This document shows, one piece after another, positions 41,847-53,703 of a stretch of DNA of 64,000 nt. Source of the DNA: Anseranas semipalmata (Eukaryota; Chordata; Aves; Anseriformes; Anseranatidae); contig VXAA01002213.1 in assembly GCA_013399115.1 (NCBI GenBank), forward strand, positions 186,081 through 250,080, in the 5' to 3' direction. The notes under the pieces are model-generated. The model had not been told where the DNA came from, searched no databases, and worked only from the letters and a program-made list of their open reading frames with translations. The position numbers and the translations under genes were made by a program. Positions within the stretch are counted from its first letter, which is position 1, and each line of letters starts with the position of its first letter.

Positions 41847-42039
41847 TTTACACATAAAAATATTATATCTGCATGACATCAAATCACGTGTGTGCTTCCT
41901 CGGTAGCTCTGAAGGCAGGCAGAAGCTGTAAATTCTGGGGAAAAAAAAAAAAAAAAGTGAAATGAATGTAGAGCTGACCCGGCTCAGTGTGCAGTGACTG
42001 AGGGTAGAATAGAATTTGGTTTCACAAATTGAACTTCCT

Positions 42040-42330
42040 TTCATAGCCAATGTGTCCCAAAGTGCTTTACATACAGTACAATGAGAGTGATGCCAGGAGT
42101 GGAGGCAAACACAGCAGTCATTGTGGGCACAAAAATAGCTTGCATGTAGCCTTCTATATTAGAATCTGTTTCAGCAGGAGAATGCTGGCCTTGGGAACGT
42201 TATTAACTCTATATTCATCTGTTTCCTGGTTGCCAAGGGATGCTGAACTTCCCCCTGGACAGCCTCTGAGAGGATGGTTTCAAGAAAGTGTCGTACCTTC
42301 CATCCTCTTTAAAAAAGCTTACTATTGTCA
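42040..42330. repeat. Ancient interspersed repeat, vertebrate-wide type
   Basis: 'cccaaagtgctttacataca' followed about 140 bases later by 'gctggccttgggaacg', 'ttattaactct' and 'gacagcctctgagagg' resembles an old dispersed vertebrate sequence in which 'ccaaagcgctttacat' precedes 'ggccaggacaccggggttaactc' and a 'cctcggttttacgtctcatc' block. I do not recall its repeat-library name. An open frame over this block (42050-42412) is best explained as chance reading of the repeat. Confidence 0.35.
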
Positions 42331-42962
42331 TGCCCAAGCCCTCGTATTCTACCCCGCATTTCTGACTGTATGGCTCTTTTCTTTCTTTTCCTCCATCTTG
42401 GACCTTGCCTGATTGAACACATACTGGATTTCAGACTGTTCTTAAATCAAAAAAACTGGATAAGGGCCAACCACAGCATTACATTCAGCCCTTTGCTTTC
42501 ATTGTATCTACAAGCATTGAGTTGTTTTGCAGAAGAGTGTTTTGTTGTTGCCAATATTCCCAGGGACCTCAGCCCATCACCACGCAAATTATCTCCCAGG
42601 AAATTATTGTGTCCAGGGAAACTCCTGTGTGTCATATGGTATTTACACACCACAGTGACCTTTCCTTTGTGAACTCATGGACCACTTACGAACTTAGGAC
42701 TGAAGCTTTCCTGCCTAGTAAGGGAATTCACTTGACACATCTCAGTTATAAGTCTAGTCATGTTACACACTATGTTTGATGAATAGACAAAAGCATCTCC
42801 AACAGCTAATTTTGACTAGTCAGGAATGAGAATGTCCTCCAGAGATTCAGCTGGAGGTTCACCTCCTGTTTTCTAGGGTCTTGCATAAGGCAAAATCTAA
42901 ATTCATCAATGTTAAAAACACAGAATGACTCTTCATTACCGAGTCCATTACTCAGTACATTT

Positions 42963-43060
42963 GGAAACTGGAGGTCAGCATAGATACGTGATGTCCCTAT
43001 TGAGAGCAGTGTCAGACTCAGGAATGAAACTCAAAAACAGTCCTCACTTCTAGTACAATG
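42963..43060 (-). repeat. MIR-like SINE fragment
   Basis: 'ggaaactggaggtcagcata', then 'gagagcagtgtcagactcag', 'gaatgaaactcaaaaacagt' and 'cctcacttctagtac' follow the same reverse-complement order as the MIR tail (gaaactgaggc, gtggcagagc.ggaatagaacccaggagtcctgactcc). Confidence 0.5.
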
Positions 43061-45639
43061 CAAATCTGGGGAACCTTGGAAAGTCTACTGAATGCTTTAG
43101 GGTTCAGAGTAGACAAACATTTTTAAAGACTGTGTCCAAACTGGCCATCAAATACTTTTGTTGTTGTTGTTGTTAAATCACCATTGCTTTCATCTGATTA
43201 CACAAACCTGAGGGATCTGAACAAAGCTCACAATTGTTACCATCCAGACTGTATGTTGCACTTTTCTTTCCATGGAAACCATGGCACAGGAGCCTTGATA
43301 CAGTCCTGAATCTCATCCTGATATGAGCTCAGGGACATGGTAACACCGTTGGGCTCACAAGCTGTTCTATACTCAGGTAACTGGGAACTAATACTGCTTA
43401 ACATGGCCCCTGCTCACATTTAAATCCATTGATAACAGAGTGGCTTCCAGGTTGCACAAGCTTAAGTACCAGATCCTGCTAATGTTACCATCGAAATTAA
43501 AGCAGTCAAAAGCTGTCTGTGGCAGAAATGTCCCAGAATATGAAGATCAATATTAGGGAGCATGTTGAGATTGTTCAGTTGATGAATTGGTTCATCAGAA
43601 GGCACATTGCCCTCCCTAGCTCACCTGACATTATTGACTTCTGATTTTCAAACCTTCAATATGCTCTATGGCAAGAATAGCAAAATCAATGAAATGTGAT
43701 AACTGGGGATAATTTGGCATATAATCTGCTGCTGACCAAGTTGAGTGCTTTGCAAGAAGGGAAAGGGGATATGACAGCTTGAACAGTTCTTTAAAAGTAT
43801 GCACTACATATTTGAAATGTCAGGGAGAGGTAATAATACAGAACCCCTTGCAATTTTCAGTGCATAGAAATACATGGGATGAAGCTTACTGTTTTGAAAC
43901 TGAGGTGCATGCTAGGGGGTATGGTGGCTTTGGGTCTTGTGTGCTTAGACAGAGGTTTTCTCCTCAGACAGTTCTTATTTTCATAAAAAAATGAAGTAGA
44001 CAAAATGAACAATAACACGGTTTCTTATTCAACTGTTTGGCATGAAAGAGCAGATTCTTATCCAATATAGACAAAAATATTTTATACCAATCATTGGAGA
44101 CAGAATTCACATTTGCTTGAAAGAGCTCTTCCCTTTGCATAAAAAAGCTGAGGTTTTCTGGGATGGGCTGTGCAACCTGATCTAGGTTTTCTGTAAAGCC
44201 CAGGAGAGGCAAAAAGACTGGGAACTGATGGCCCTCAGACAGCATGTTCCCTCGGGAATCAAATTCCCTACAGAACACAGGCACCAAAAATTGTATCTGC
44301 GTCTTCATTTAAACACAAACTCCCATGTGTTCTCAGACCCAGACCAGTCTACTTTCTATAATGGGAACTCACAAGCCACCAGGCTCTTGCCTTAATTTGA
44401 CCTCTTGAGATGACTGGGGAAGACAACCAAGCTTTCAGGATCTTACAGCTTGGCTGGATAGGGAGGTAGGACTAAGCTTGCTGGAGGCACACAGGCCAAA
44501 TGGAGAAGTTCAGCTGATATCAGCTGTGTGGATAATGAAAAGATCCTAAAATGTCCAATTTCATAACAACTGAACCCCAAAGATACTGGATTATTTGGTA
44601 TGTGCAGGGGTGTAATCTCATTGCTTATGTTTTTCGGCCATGCAAATCTTTAAGCTAGCTGGCTTCCCCATGGCCTGATCTTGGTTGTCCAAAGGAGCAG
44701 AATTCTCTCTCAGGTGTATTGCTGAGGAAGCCTCTCTCCCCACTGATTTCATGAGCAATAACAATACCATGAATGGTTGCTATTTGAATGCATTACTCTC
44801 TCTGAGGAAGGAATGGGGTAGTCTCACCTTCATACCCCACTCTGTGGGTTTTTGGTTCTGCTCAAATTGCATTGTCAGCAAACAGACACCGTACACCACT
44901 TTGATTAGTCAGTTGGACATTTCCTCCAGCGAAAATCAAGAAGAAAGATAAGCTTTCCCTTGGCACAGACTGGGAAGAAGAGCAGGCCTTTTCTGTTCAA
45001 AATCAATTGCCCCTGGAAAGCAAGGTCCAATTCTGTCACTCTGAGACTTAGCAGGGCTCTCCTAGGTCTCTCCTCAGTGCCTCTCTGGCTGCACACCAGC
45101 AGGAGCACAATGTGAGCCAACACATGGAAGCAGAACTATAGGACAGGCACTCTCCCATTTTGATTCTAACTCTTCAACTGGTCCCCCTTTGGATACAAGC
45201 ATTTAATTTCACTTCTTGCACAGGCTTGAGATGACTTGTTATTGAGTCGTCAATGGGAGATCTGGTCAGTCCAGCAGTTGGAAGACTAAAATCCATGCTT
45301 CATTGCTACATGCTTTCATGCAAAAAGGCTGACTTTAAACTGTATGTGAAACTAATACTGGCACACCCTAACCTTGAAGTATCAATGTTTTCATTCTACT
45401 TGACTATTAAAATGTTAACATATGTATGTAAATGCGTATACAAATTTTGCTGTTCGTCTTATGTACTTTTTTGGTGTAGATAAATTCACAAGGGTCATGA
45501 CATTCTTAGATTCATTGCATTATTTTCTGTCACAACACCTCATGTGATAGCTGATAGCAGTAGAAAGTTTCCAGCCTCCATGAGAAGCCACTGTAGATGG
45601 AGCTGGAACATTTTACCAGTCCCCTACCTGAATCTGAAG

Positions 45640-46100
45640 ACAGTGGAAGTATGGCAGGAGTAAGAGACTCTGTATTCCGTTATGGACTCTGGAAAAGTCT
45701 ACATCTTTTCTGCCATTCCTCCCCACACTCAACCTCTTACACTTTATACTTTTACCTCTCCAAGCCCTTGCACCTAGTTTCCTTATGTGCATGTTCAGAG
45801 CTTCCTCAGAAAGGCCTTGGTCTCCTTACCCACTCAGATCTTTCCTGATAACCTCTGATTTCTTATCCTAGCCCATTTCCTCACCGAGACTCTTCTAGAT
45901 GTTCCACAAAGCTGTAGCTCTTTTGCTGTTTTCTGCCTTCTCTGTGAGTCAGTTTTTTCTTCACCTCTGTATTCCCTCTCAATTTCCCTCTCTCCCTCTT
46001 TTCCAAACCATCTTTTGACCTTCTCTAAACATTTTTCTCATCTGCTCTCTCTTAGAGACCTGGTATTTCTGCTTTCTGAATTCAAATCTACCACTTCCTC
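45640..46100 (+). other. Pyrimidine-rich strand-asymmetric block
   Basis: About 450 bases rich in C and T on the + strand, similar in texture to 30890-31215 and 48100-48480. No coding similarity was seen. Confidence 0.5.
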
Positions 46101-46939
46101 ATCAGCTAGAGGTCTGGAGGGATGAGCAGATGTTGACAACACCTATCTTTCAGCATCTTCTACTGAGGTAACGGGGGCTGCTAAATGAAATGGATACATG
46201 CAGAAAGCACAAAGGATGAAAAATCGTCTGTTCTAATTTCAGCACTGATACAAGGCCCAGCACAATCCACCAGCTGAAAATACAGGAAAAGACCTCTTCA
46301 CCCTCCTATTGCAGTCAGCGGAGCAAATGGAGTCTGAATCTTTGTATTATGCTGTCACTTGTGCTATAGCTATTGCTTTAAGAAGATCACAGGGAGGTAC
46401 ATGCAATGTACAGTTTCCCTGAGATGCTAGAAGGATGTCTGAGATGAAAACAGCTCCCAGGCGGAAAAGTATTTTGAAGTTACCAAGACCCTATGCTTTC
46501 CTAGAGAATCCACATTTATGTGCACACACATCAGCTAGACAACCTTCTGTATTTGTTCCATAAGCTTATTAATGTTGGTTTGGCTACGTAGTTAACTAGA
46601 ATCATGAGTAGTCTCTCCCTTTGCTGCTGAAACCCTGGGCAATTTGTATATTCTTGTTTATTTCCTTTACAGCCTCCATCTGCATGTCCAGCCTTTAGAA
46701 GACAACCAGTGCTATAGGAGAGTTATTATCCTGAACAGAAACAGAAACAGAAAAAATAGAAATAGAAATTAAAAAGGTATAAGAAAAGATCTAGAGTTTA
46801 TTACATTCATAAATTCTAGGATGAATTTAGAAAATTGACTATTAAGGAAACTGAGCATATTTGCAACAATAGTAACAAATAATACAGGTAGAGATATCAT
46901 ATATCAGACAGCAGAGGACTGATAGATTGGTATAGGTAT

Positions 46940-46982
46940 AGAGAGAGAGAGCAAGACAGTGAAACAGAGAGACAGACAGAGG
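46940..46982 (+). repeat. (GA)n / GACA low complexity
   Basis: A short GA run followed by imperfect GACA units. Confidence 0.8.
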
Positions 46983-47419
46983 TAATAAAAAATAAGAAAA
47001 AAAATCTTTAAGGATACTGTGAAATTCTAACAAAAAGCTGATGAGAAGCATTTTTTCACACTTGGCTGTAGATTCCCCTCCTTCTCTGTCTACAGCATCC
47101 CATAGATGTGTGTGCGTGCATGCACACACTCAGGCACACACATACCCCACACATGCTGTCAACGCTTGGTCATCCACCATGCATCTGCATGATAATGAGG
47201 CTACATGAAGTCAGCAGCCTTGATGCTGGACGCTGACTGACATTCCCTCTGGCTACTTTGAGAATAAAATAAGAGCAAGAATGGGTTTTGTAAAGCAAGT
47301 ATTCATTCATGCAAACAAATCCAATATTGAGACTGTGCCTACAACATACCATCGTTCAACATGAGACACAGCATAGCTTCAGAAGTAAAACATGCCAGGG
47401 GATATCAGGTCATTCTGAA

Positions 47420-48000
47420 TCTGAGCATTGACTTTGTCGCTGCTTCCCCGGAGGCTGTAAACCTCCGCTTTAGAAGTGACCACTGACTTTGGATGCTAAC
47501 GTCACACACCTAATCTGCACGATTGCTTCTCTATAAAGTTCAGCAAGCAGCTGGGTGCCCAAGTATGAATTAGCTGCTTAAAGTCCTTTGCAGAGATAGG
47601 CCTGATATTCACGAATATGCACTGACTGTGACAAGAGCTGTGGGAGGACAGCACTCCCAAAAAGCTGGTTTGAAATCAGCCTTTAACCTAAATTAAGTTC
47701 AAGTCCCCAAATCCTGAACTGGAGACACTACAACAACAGCAAAAAAAAGTGCAACTTTTTCTCCTTGCAGCTCTCTGCCTCATGTTCATCATCTGAATAA
47801 TAAATATAATTGTGAACACACAGATACACATACATATATGCAAACACACACAAAAAGGCACACAAGCTCTAATTAAAAGAAAATTATTCTGGTTGCAAAA
47901 ACAGCATTTAAATATTAAGAGCCCCCAGAATGGAGGTTGCATGCACAACCTGGATTTGCCTTTGTTGTAGAGATGCACTCTAATTCAGCCTTTAATTACA
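47420..48000. promoter_or_regulatory. Candidate conserved noncoding block
   Basis: Two balanced stretches (47420-47640 and 47870-48000) hold CRE-like 'taacgtcacac', 'gaattagctgctta', 'gcatttaaatattaag' and 'cctttgttgtag' motifs. An AT/CA-rich strip separates them. No coding was seen. Judged by texture only. Confidence 0.25.
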
Positions 48001-48099
48001 CAGTCACTCACAGAGTAGATGCCATGTACAGTGTCGTTTGTTGACTGCAGAGGACCAGGGGATTCTGCCTCCCGTTTCAAGCAGGCAGGACAGTGGGCT

Positions 48100-48960
48100 C
48101 TGCAGGACAGATATTCTCCTCCAGGCACGGCCTCTTGTTCTCCTCACTCATCCCAACCCCGGATCCACCCCTCTCTCTTGCTTCCTTCTTCCTCCCAGTT
48201 CCAGTCGTGGATCCACTTTCACTTTCTGGCTCCCTCTCAATCTGTCTCTTTTGCCTGCCTGAGCTTTCCAGCGCCCTGTCCCTGAGTCTGCCATCCCCAC
48301 AAGCTCTCAGGTCCACTATGCTTTCTACAGTTTATTTTCTAATATTTTCTTGCATTGTATTCCTTATACTAATCCTTCCTTTGTCCCCATTAGGTTTATC
48401 TCCCCTGTTTTCTCACCATTTTCAAGGTTTTTCTTACCAAGAAGCAGACTGCTACATCTCAGCACAACCTTTCCTCCCAAGCTCTCCGTAGCTAACTGGG
48501 TTAACGCAAATAAATAACCAGGGCTTTCTTAAACCCTGGGACCAAATGGCATGGCACCACATATCCATACGGCTTAGCTCTCTTGTACCCTGAAATACTC
48601 CAGCCTTGTCTACAGCATCTATTGGAAACACTCCATTGGTCAGTGATGACCTCCAAACTGCCTCCAGAATGTGTATGGGAGGCTGACAGGGGACAAAGCC
48701 CATGCCAAGGACCATGCTAAGATGAAGACAATCGATATATTTCTTAACCCTATGCTCTGGACCTGCTTTGTTTGCTGGTACAGATACTACCCCCAAGTCT
48801 GAACCCCAGCCTGTTCCCATCTGCATCCCTTCTCAACCCATCCCCGTGTACCCTGACCTCTTTTGTCATTCCCGCTTTCCTGAATCCCCCCTCAGCTCTT
48901 TTCACCTTCTGCTGTACTCTCACTGGGATCTCCTGCCAGTCCCTGAAAGCACAAGGAAGA
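48100..48960 (+). other. Pyrimidine-rich blocks flanking ordinary DNA
   Basis: Two C/T-rich stretches (48100-48480 and 48770-48960) carry overlapping open frames on both strands, as compositional bias predicts. None looks like a known protein. They could be halves of one inserted element. Confidence 0.4.
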
Positions 48961-49429
48961 CAGACTCCCTGCTTTTGTCTCAGGTACCCAGGCTCCAATT
49001 TTTTCCCAGTCCATCCCAGGGCAGTGCTGTAATGACAGGGATAGCTCTTGTGTGTGACAGAGCATTCCCAGTGAGAACCGAGTCACTGGGGAACCTGGTT
49101 TTGGAAATCTGCATCTCTAGTGAGCATGTGAGAACTGCCATTTTCCCAAGGCTTTTAATTGGCCACTTTGGGGCAGATTTTCCCCGAGATAGCAAAAAGG
49201 CTTGAGAAAGAGCTTCACCTCCTGTCAGCTGTTAGTATCATGCTGTAAAGCATGGGGACAGGAGAGCTTTGCAAAGCATCTCATTTGACTCAGTTCAAAC
49301 CAGCCCATTTCTCCTCTGGGTTCTTCTCAGGGATGGACAAATAGCTCCAGCTGAAATTTTCCAGAAATAATTAAAGAATTTGAGCTGAATGCAGGCACCC
49401 AACTTAGAGAATTTCAGCAAAGCACGTGC

Positions 49430-49680
49430 AGTTTATCAAAGCTGAACAGGATTTTATTATAGGAACTCTCAGGCAACCTTTATAATTGGCGGTGCTACCG
49501 GTTCCTATTAAACTGAAATCTCCCTTCCTCACAGGGGCGCTGTGAGCATTAATTTGTTAATGATTGCAGAATGATTTGATGATGAAAAGGACCATATTAA
49601 TGTGAAGCATTATTGTCCCCACAATGCAAGCTTGCCTGCTTTCATTACTCATTATGTACAGGGACATACATATTATGGAA
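49430..49680. promoter_or_regulatory. Candidate conserved noncoding block (enhancer-like)
   Basis: A dense run of homeodomain-type motifs, 'ataattgg' and 'attaatttgttaatgatt' (49548-49565), is joined to 'gaatgatttgatgatg' and 'ccatattaatgtgaagcatt'. There is no repeat signature and no coding. It is about 5 kb upstream of the CELF4 start. Confidence 0.35.
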
Positions 49681-50126
49681 AAGGGATAGGGAGATAATAA
49701 ACTTGATATTCTTTTCAAAGGACTAAGACAACATGTTTACAGTGCTCACAGCATGGGTAATAGGAATATTCTGGAGAGCTCTGTTTAAATAGCAGAATCC
49801 ATGGGGTGGAATGTAATGATGTGTATGTATGTGTCCGCACAAACCCTGCGTCCAAACATACATGTGAACACGCACGTACATGCTCTTGTCTATTTTTCTG
49901 TCCTCTGTTAACCCCCGGTTTCTATGCAGCCTTCACTTTACCACCTGAAACTCTCACCAGTGCTACTTTAATAGCAAAAGGCCTCCATAAACAAAGCTCC
50001 CTTTTACTGCAATGATACCTTTTGTTGCCTACACTGACTACAATCCTATACTAAGCTCCTTTGGATGCAAATAGTTTTTCATTTCTCTCCTCGATCAACC
50101 TTCTTGATTCTAACTGAAGTAGGAGG

Positions 50127-50168
50127 GAAAAAAAAAGAGAAAAAAAAGAAAAAAGAAGAAGAAAGAAA
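50127..50168 (+). repeat. A-rich / GAA low complexity
   Basis: A runs are interrupted by G, ending in GAA units. Confidence 0.85.
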
Positions 50169-50310
50169 TCCACACTGATTCACACATTAATTCACGGACC
50201 AATGTTGCAAATGTTCACATGAGTAATCCTTCCTCAGATGAATAATCCCTCTGACCACAGCAGACTGATTAACAACAATGCAGATTAAGGGCTTCAGGAT
50301 TGGGCCCATA
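50165..50310 (+). repeat. Old sauropsid-type dispersed repeat, copy
   Basis: 'cacattaattcacggaccaa', 'cacatgagtaatccttcc', 'gatgaataatccctctgac' and 'gcttcaggattgggccc' follow the 'catgtgagtaa', 'gattattcatg', 'gcttgcaggattgggccc' order of the family. A second 'gcaggattgggccct' occurs at about 50508. Confidence 0.45.
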
Positions 50311-50319
50311 CCCCGATGC

Positions 50320-50690
50320 TCGGGTTCTCACCCGAAGTCTCGTGGATGCTGCTCTTGCTCCTTTTGTTAGCTGTGTTAGAGGTCCCCGTTGCAGCTCTCA
50401 ATTATTTTATTCGATTACGCAGCTAATAGGCTCTGATTCTGTCAGCACTCTCTGGAAAGCCTAACAAGCTGAAGTAAACAAACCCATCTGAGTTAGAAGA
50501 CTTTGCAGGATTGGGCCCTGTAATCGTGGCTGAGCGCTGTATCTTCGGATTGTGATTACAACGTGTATTTTTGCTATTAGTGCTCTCATATTTTATTTGG
50601 AAAACCGCAATAAAATAAGCCAGCAGAGAAGCTGGGAGTATATGGGTTGATTTAGCTACCTAGGTCTGAAGAAGGATAAATTGCTATTTA
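50320..50690. promoter_or_regulatory. Candidate conserved noncoding block (enhancer-like)
   Basis: Balanced composition with 'caattattttattcgattac', 'gcagctaatagg', 'gtaatcgtggctgagcgctg' and 'ggattgtgattacaacgtg' motifs. It is about 4 kb upstream of CELF4. A short old-repeat remnant ('gcaggattgggccct') lies within it near 50508. Confidence 0.3.
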
Positions 50691-50964
50691 AAAACAAAAT
50701 TCACTCACGTTGTTTATTTATTTGGGACAGAAGTGGTCTGCCATTTATCTGGTGTCATCCGGCGAATGCTGGCTCTGTGTGCTCCGGGTGCAGGGTTTTG
50801 GAGCCGAGCAGAAGCATCCCCCTCCGGCAACCTTTCAGCCTGTTCCTGCCTTTCTTCTTTACCTGCTCGTTTCCTGGAAAATGAAGATATTCAGGACTGA
50901 TGTATTACTATTCCCCCCTTCCCTGCACCAAACACTGTTCATTAAAAACTTGCTGCTAGCAAGG

Positions 50965-51030
50965 GCCTGATCCAGCCCTCCTGGAAGTCATTGGAAAGCT
51001 GTCTATTGACGTCATGGGGACGAGGAGCAT
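50965..51030 (+). repeat. Old sauropsid-type dispersed repeat, copy
   Basis: 'agggcctgatccagccctcc', 'tggaagtcattggaaagctg' and 'tctattgacgtcatggggac' track the consensus-like 'agggcctgatcctgcaccc', 'tgaagtcaatggaaagact', 'cattgacttcaatgggg' very closely. Confidence 0.55.
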
Positions 51031-52259
51031 ACTAATGCATGCAAGTACCTTTACTAATGCGGGCAGTCCTGTTAACAACACCGAAGTTGTTCACAGGATT
51101 AACAGCAATCAATCAAGCCCTTTGAAAGGAACATTAAAAGCCAAAGCCCGGTGCTACAGACCCATTCTCACAAGAGGTACGCGCAGACCCGTGGCTGGTC
51201 CTGGGGCATCCAGCTGCTCCTGCAAGTGGCCTGGCAATGCTGGTGCGTTTGTCCCGAGGTGAGGATTTGGGGCAGCAGGTCTTCTGAGGAGGGAAGAATC
51301 GCCAGCAGCTTAGCCCCGAATAAATATTGTGTGTGTTCCCAAAAAAAGATGCTAACCAGAGTGAGGAGCAGGAGCAAAATGGGGTTGTAAATGGGCTTGG
51401 AAGGGTTTTTATTTTATTTTATTTTTTTCTTGCAAGTAGACACATGGAAAAAAAATAATCTAAGAATGAAAGAAAAAAAAAATAAAGTGCTTTCTTTTGG
51501 TTCCAAGCAGATAAATGACTTTTACTCTCCGGGAGAAACCAGAGCCTGTTACAAAAGACCTTATTCTTACAAAATTCCCACGGACTCCCCTGCTTATGGA
51601 TTACTGAACTGGACCCACTGTGATTACACTGGGAACATTTCTCGCTTGGGAACTGTCCTGCAAAGGCTGGTTTATAGATGACAATTTCACTCTTCCTTTG
51701 CCTGTATCTGCTTAAAATCCAGCACAGACCCTTGTAGATGTGTAAAGGTGCTTATGGGGTATAGCTTATTTCCATCCACAGCAGCAGCTGTGTTCATCTA
51801 GAGCCCTTGTAGCAATATTTGTGTCCGTATTATTTCATCCTGCCACCCCTCACAGCTGTGCCTGTGCACCAGGGGGCTGTACTTGAACAGCATCCATTTC
51901 CAAATGACTGCTGACGGCTCTGTGGAAATGGGGCGTGGACCAGCTCAAAGTTTTAAAAAATATATATTGTTATAAAAGGGATACCCTCGGTGGGCCACAA
52001 AACGACTCCTTCCACTACTCTGTTCTTCTAATTGGCCTTCATTTGGGATAAGCGGTGACTGCAGGCAGTGGCCTGCTCATGGACAAGGTGTTACCAGACC
52101 CGTCCCTGGGATGGATCTGTGCCGGGTGCCGTTTCGCTGTGCCCTGTAGTGGCTACTCCTTCGTTTAAAAAAGGTTTAACAAGTCCTCTTTTGGTGAGCC
52201 TTCCTCGCTCTGTCGTGGGTGGGGTTTTAAGGTTCAGAAAGGGGGGATATTACGATTTT

Positions 52260-53480
52260 TAATGCCCCGGTGCAGGGTGGGGGGTGCGGGAAGATTTTGT
52301 TTCTTGTGGGTCTCGTTGTTGTTGTCATTGTTTTATCACAGTCCGAGGCACAAGGCAGGATCTGCAGGCAGGTGAGTCCCGGGCCTGGGAATTCGGGAGA
52401 GGGGCTGTCTGAGGGCTTCACCCTCCCGCAGCCCCCAGGCTGCCAGACCTCCGCGTCTTCAGCCTTTAAACGCTGTAAGTAAATGCCGGGGAAGGGAGGA
52501 CGGATCCCCCCCAGACCCCAACAAGCAGCACGCCTGGGCAGGCGGCAGACAATGCGCGGAGCCCGCCACCAGCCCGCCANNNNNNNNNNNNNNNNNNNNN
52601 NNNNNNNNNNNNNNNNNNNNNNNNNNNNNNNNNNNNNNNNNNNNNNNNNNNNNNNNNNNNNNNNNNNNNNNNNNNNNNNNNNNNNNNNNNNNNNNNNNNN
52701 NNNNNNNNNNNNNNNNNNNNNNNNNNNNNNNNNNNNNNNNNNNNNNNNNNNNNNNNNNNNNNNNNNNNNNNNNNNNNNNNNNNNNNNNNNNNNNNNNNNN
52801 NNNNNNNNNNNNNNNNNNNNNNNNNNNNNNNNNNNNNNNNNNNNNNNNNNNNNNNNNNNNNNNNNNNNNNNNNNNNNNNNNNNNNNNNNNNNNNNNNNNN
52901 NNNNNNNNNNNNNNNNNNNNNNNNNNNNNNNNNNNNNNNNNNNNNNNNNNNNNNNNNNNNNNNNNNNNNNNNNNNNNNNNNNNNNNNNNNNNNNNNNNNN
53001 NNNNNNNNNNNNNNNNNNNNNNNNNNNNNNNNNNNNNNNNNNNNNNNNNNNNNNNNNNNNNNNNNNNNNNNNNNNNNNNNNNNNNNNNNNNNNNNNNNNN
53101 NNNNNNNNNNNNNNNNNNNNNNNNNNNNNNNNNNNNNNNNNNNNNNNNNNNNNNNNNNNNNNNNNNNNNNNNNNNNNNNNNNNNNNNNNNNGGGGGGTCC
53201 GCGAGGGGCAGGGGGGGGCGGGCGCCGTGTGGTTGCACCCCGGCCGGGGGGCTGGGGGTTCAGGCCAGGTAACTCGCAGGCTGCTCCCAGCTCGCCCGCT
53301 GGTGTTGCTCCCAGCTCCCTCCCCGCACAGCTTGCACGGGAAGCCGGGGAAAGCGAAAAGCAGGAAAATTGCGCTGAGCACACGCAGCGCCTTGTTTTGT
53401 TACCGTCCGGATTACTGTTATTATTATTTGGGGGACAAGGGGGAGTTGTGTCCTTAATCCGAGCCTCCCTGCCCTCCCCA
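52260..53480. promoter_or_regulatory. CpG-rich zone upstream of CELF4 (broken by gap)
   Basis: GC content and CpG frequency rise sharply on both sides of the assembly gap (52380-52579 and 53192-53360), against AT-rich surroundings. This looks like the upstream part of the CELF4 CpG island, or a separate island with an alternative first exon. A long run of N prevents reading its core. No conserved coding is visible in the flanks. Confidence 0.6.
52580..53191. other. Assembly gap (612 N)
   Basis: An unbroken run of N sits inside the GC-richest part of the window, as expected where GC-rich DNA drops out of short-read assemblies. The true length is unknown. Isolated single N bases also occur at 21766 (after a poly-A run) and 55975 (intron 1). 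Confidence 0.99.
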
Positions 53481-53679
53481 CCCCCAGATGCTATGAAAGG
53501 AGGGCTGATTTCATTTCCACCATACAGTACACTTTGTCTAGAGAGCATTGTTCAGACAAGCAACTCCCGATCCCTGATGACTACAAAATACGATTTATGT
53601 TTCCATCAGAGAGAGACAGAATATCCTGATGGCTTGAAAGACGGGCAAGAAAATCTTATCTAATCAATCCCTTTCCAAT

Positions 53680-53703
53680 ACACACACACACACACACACA
53701 CAC
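53680..53703 (+). repeat. (AC)n microsatellite
   Basis: Twelve perfect AC units about 1 kb upstream of the CELF4 start codon. Confidence 0.95.

Larger units (their letters stand above)
28883..42039. other. Intergenic, LINE and SINE fragments
   Basis: Gene-free as far as can be read. It contains a CR1 fragment (33050), MIR-like pieces (30718, 41330), a pyrimidine block (30890) and a CTCF-like motif (35346). The retroelement remnant may continue a few hundred bases past 28882, but no motif supports that. Confidence 0.65.
43061..52259. other. CELF4-proximal intergenic DNA
   Basis: No coding exon is recognised. The region changes from repeat-like to motif-dense DNA toward CELF4: pyrimidine blocks (45640, 48100), candidate conserved blocks (47420, 49430, 50320) and two old-repeat copies (50165, 50965). 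Confidence 0.6.

Noticed and set aside
42050..42412. 120-residue + strand open frame
   Set aside because: It overlaps an apparent ancient dispersed repeat and matches no protein family.
47108..47129. Near-palindromic GTGTGCGTGCATGCACAC stretch
   Set aside because: It is explained as an imperfect CA/TG microsatellite; no regulatory meaning can be supported.
52270..52482. Open frame with a hydrophobic signal-peptide-like start
   Set aside because: It begins at GTG with no in-frame ATG, the hydrophobic run is an accident of GTTGTTGTT-type DNA in a CpG-rich zone, and there is no family similarity.
52227..53548. Long open frames (up to 384 codons) upstream of CELF4
   Set aside because: Most of each frame is the run of N, so they are artefacts of the gap.
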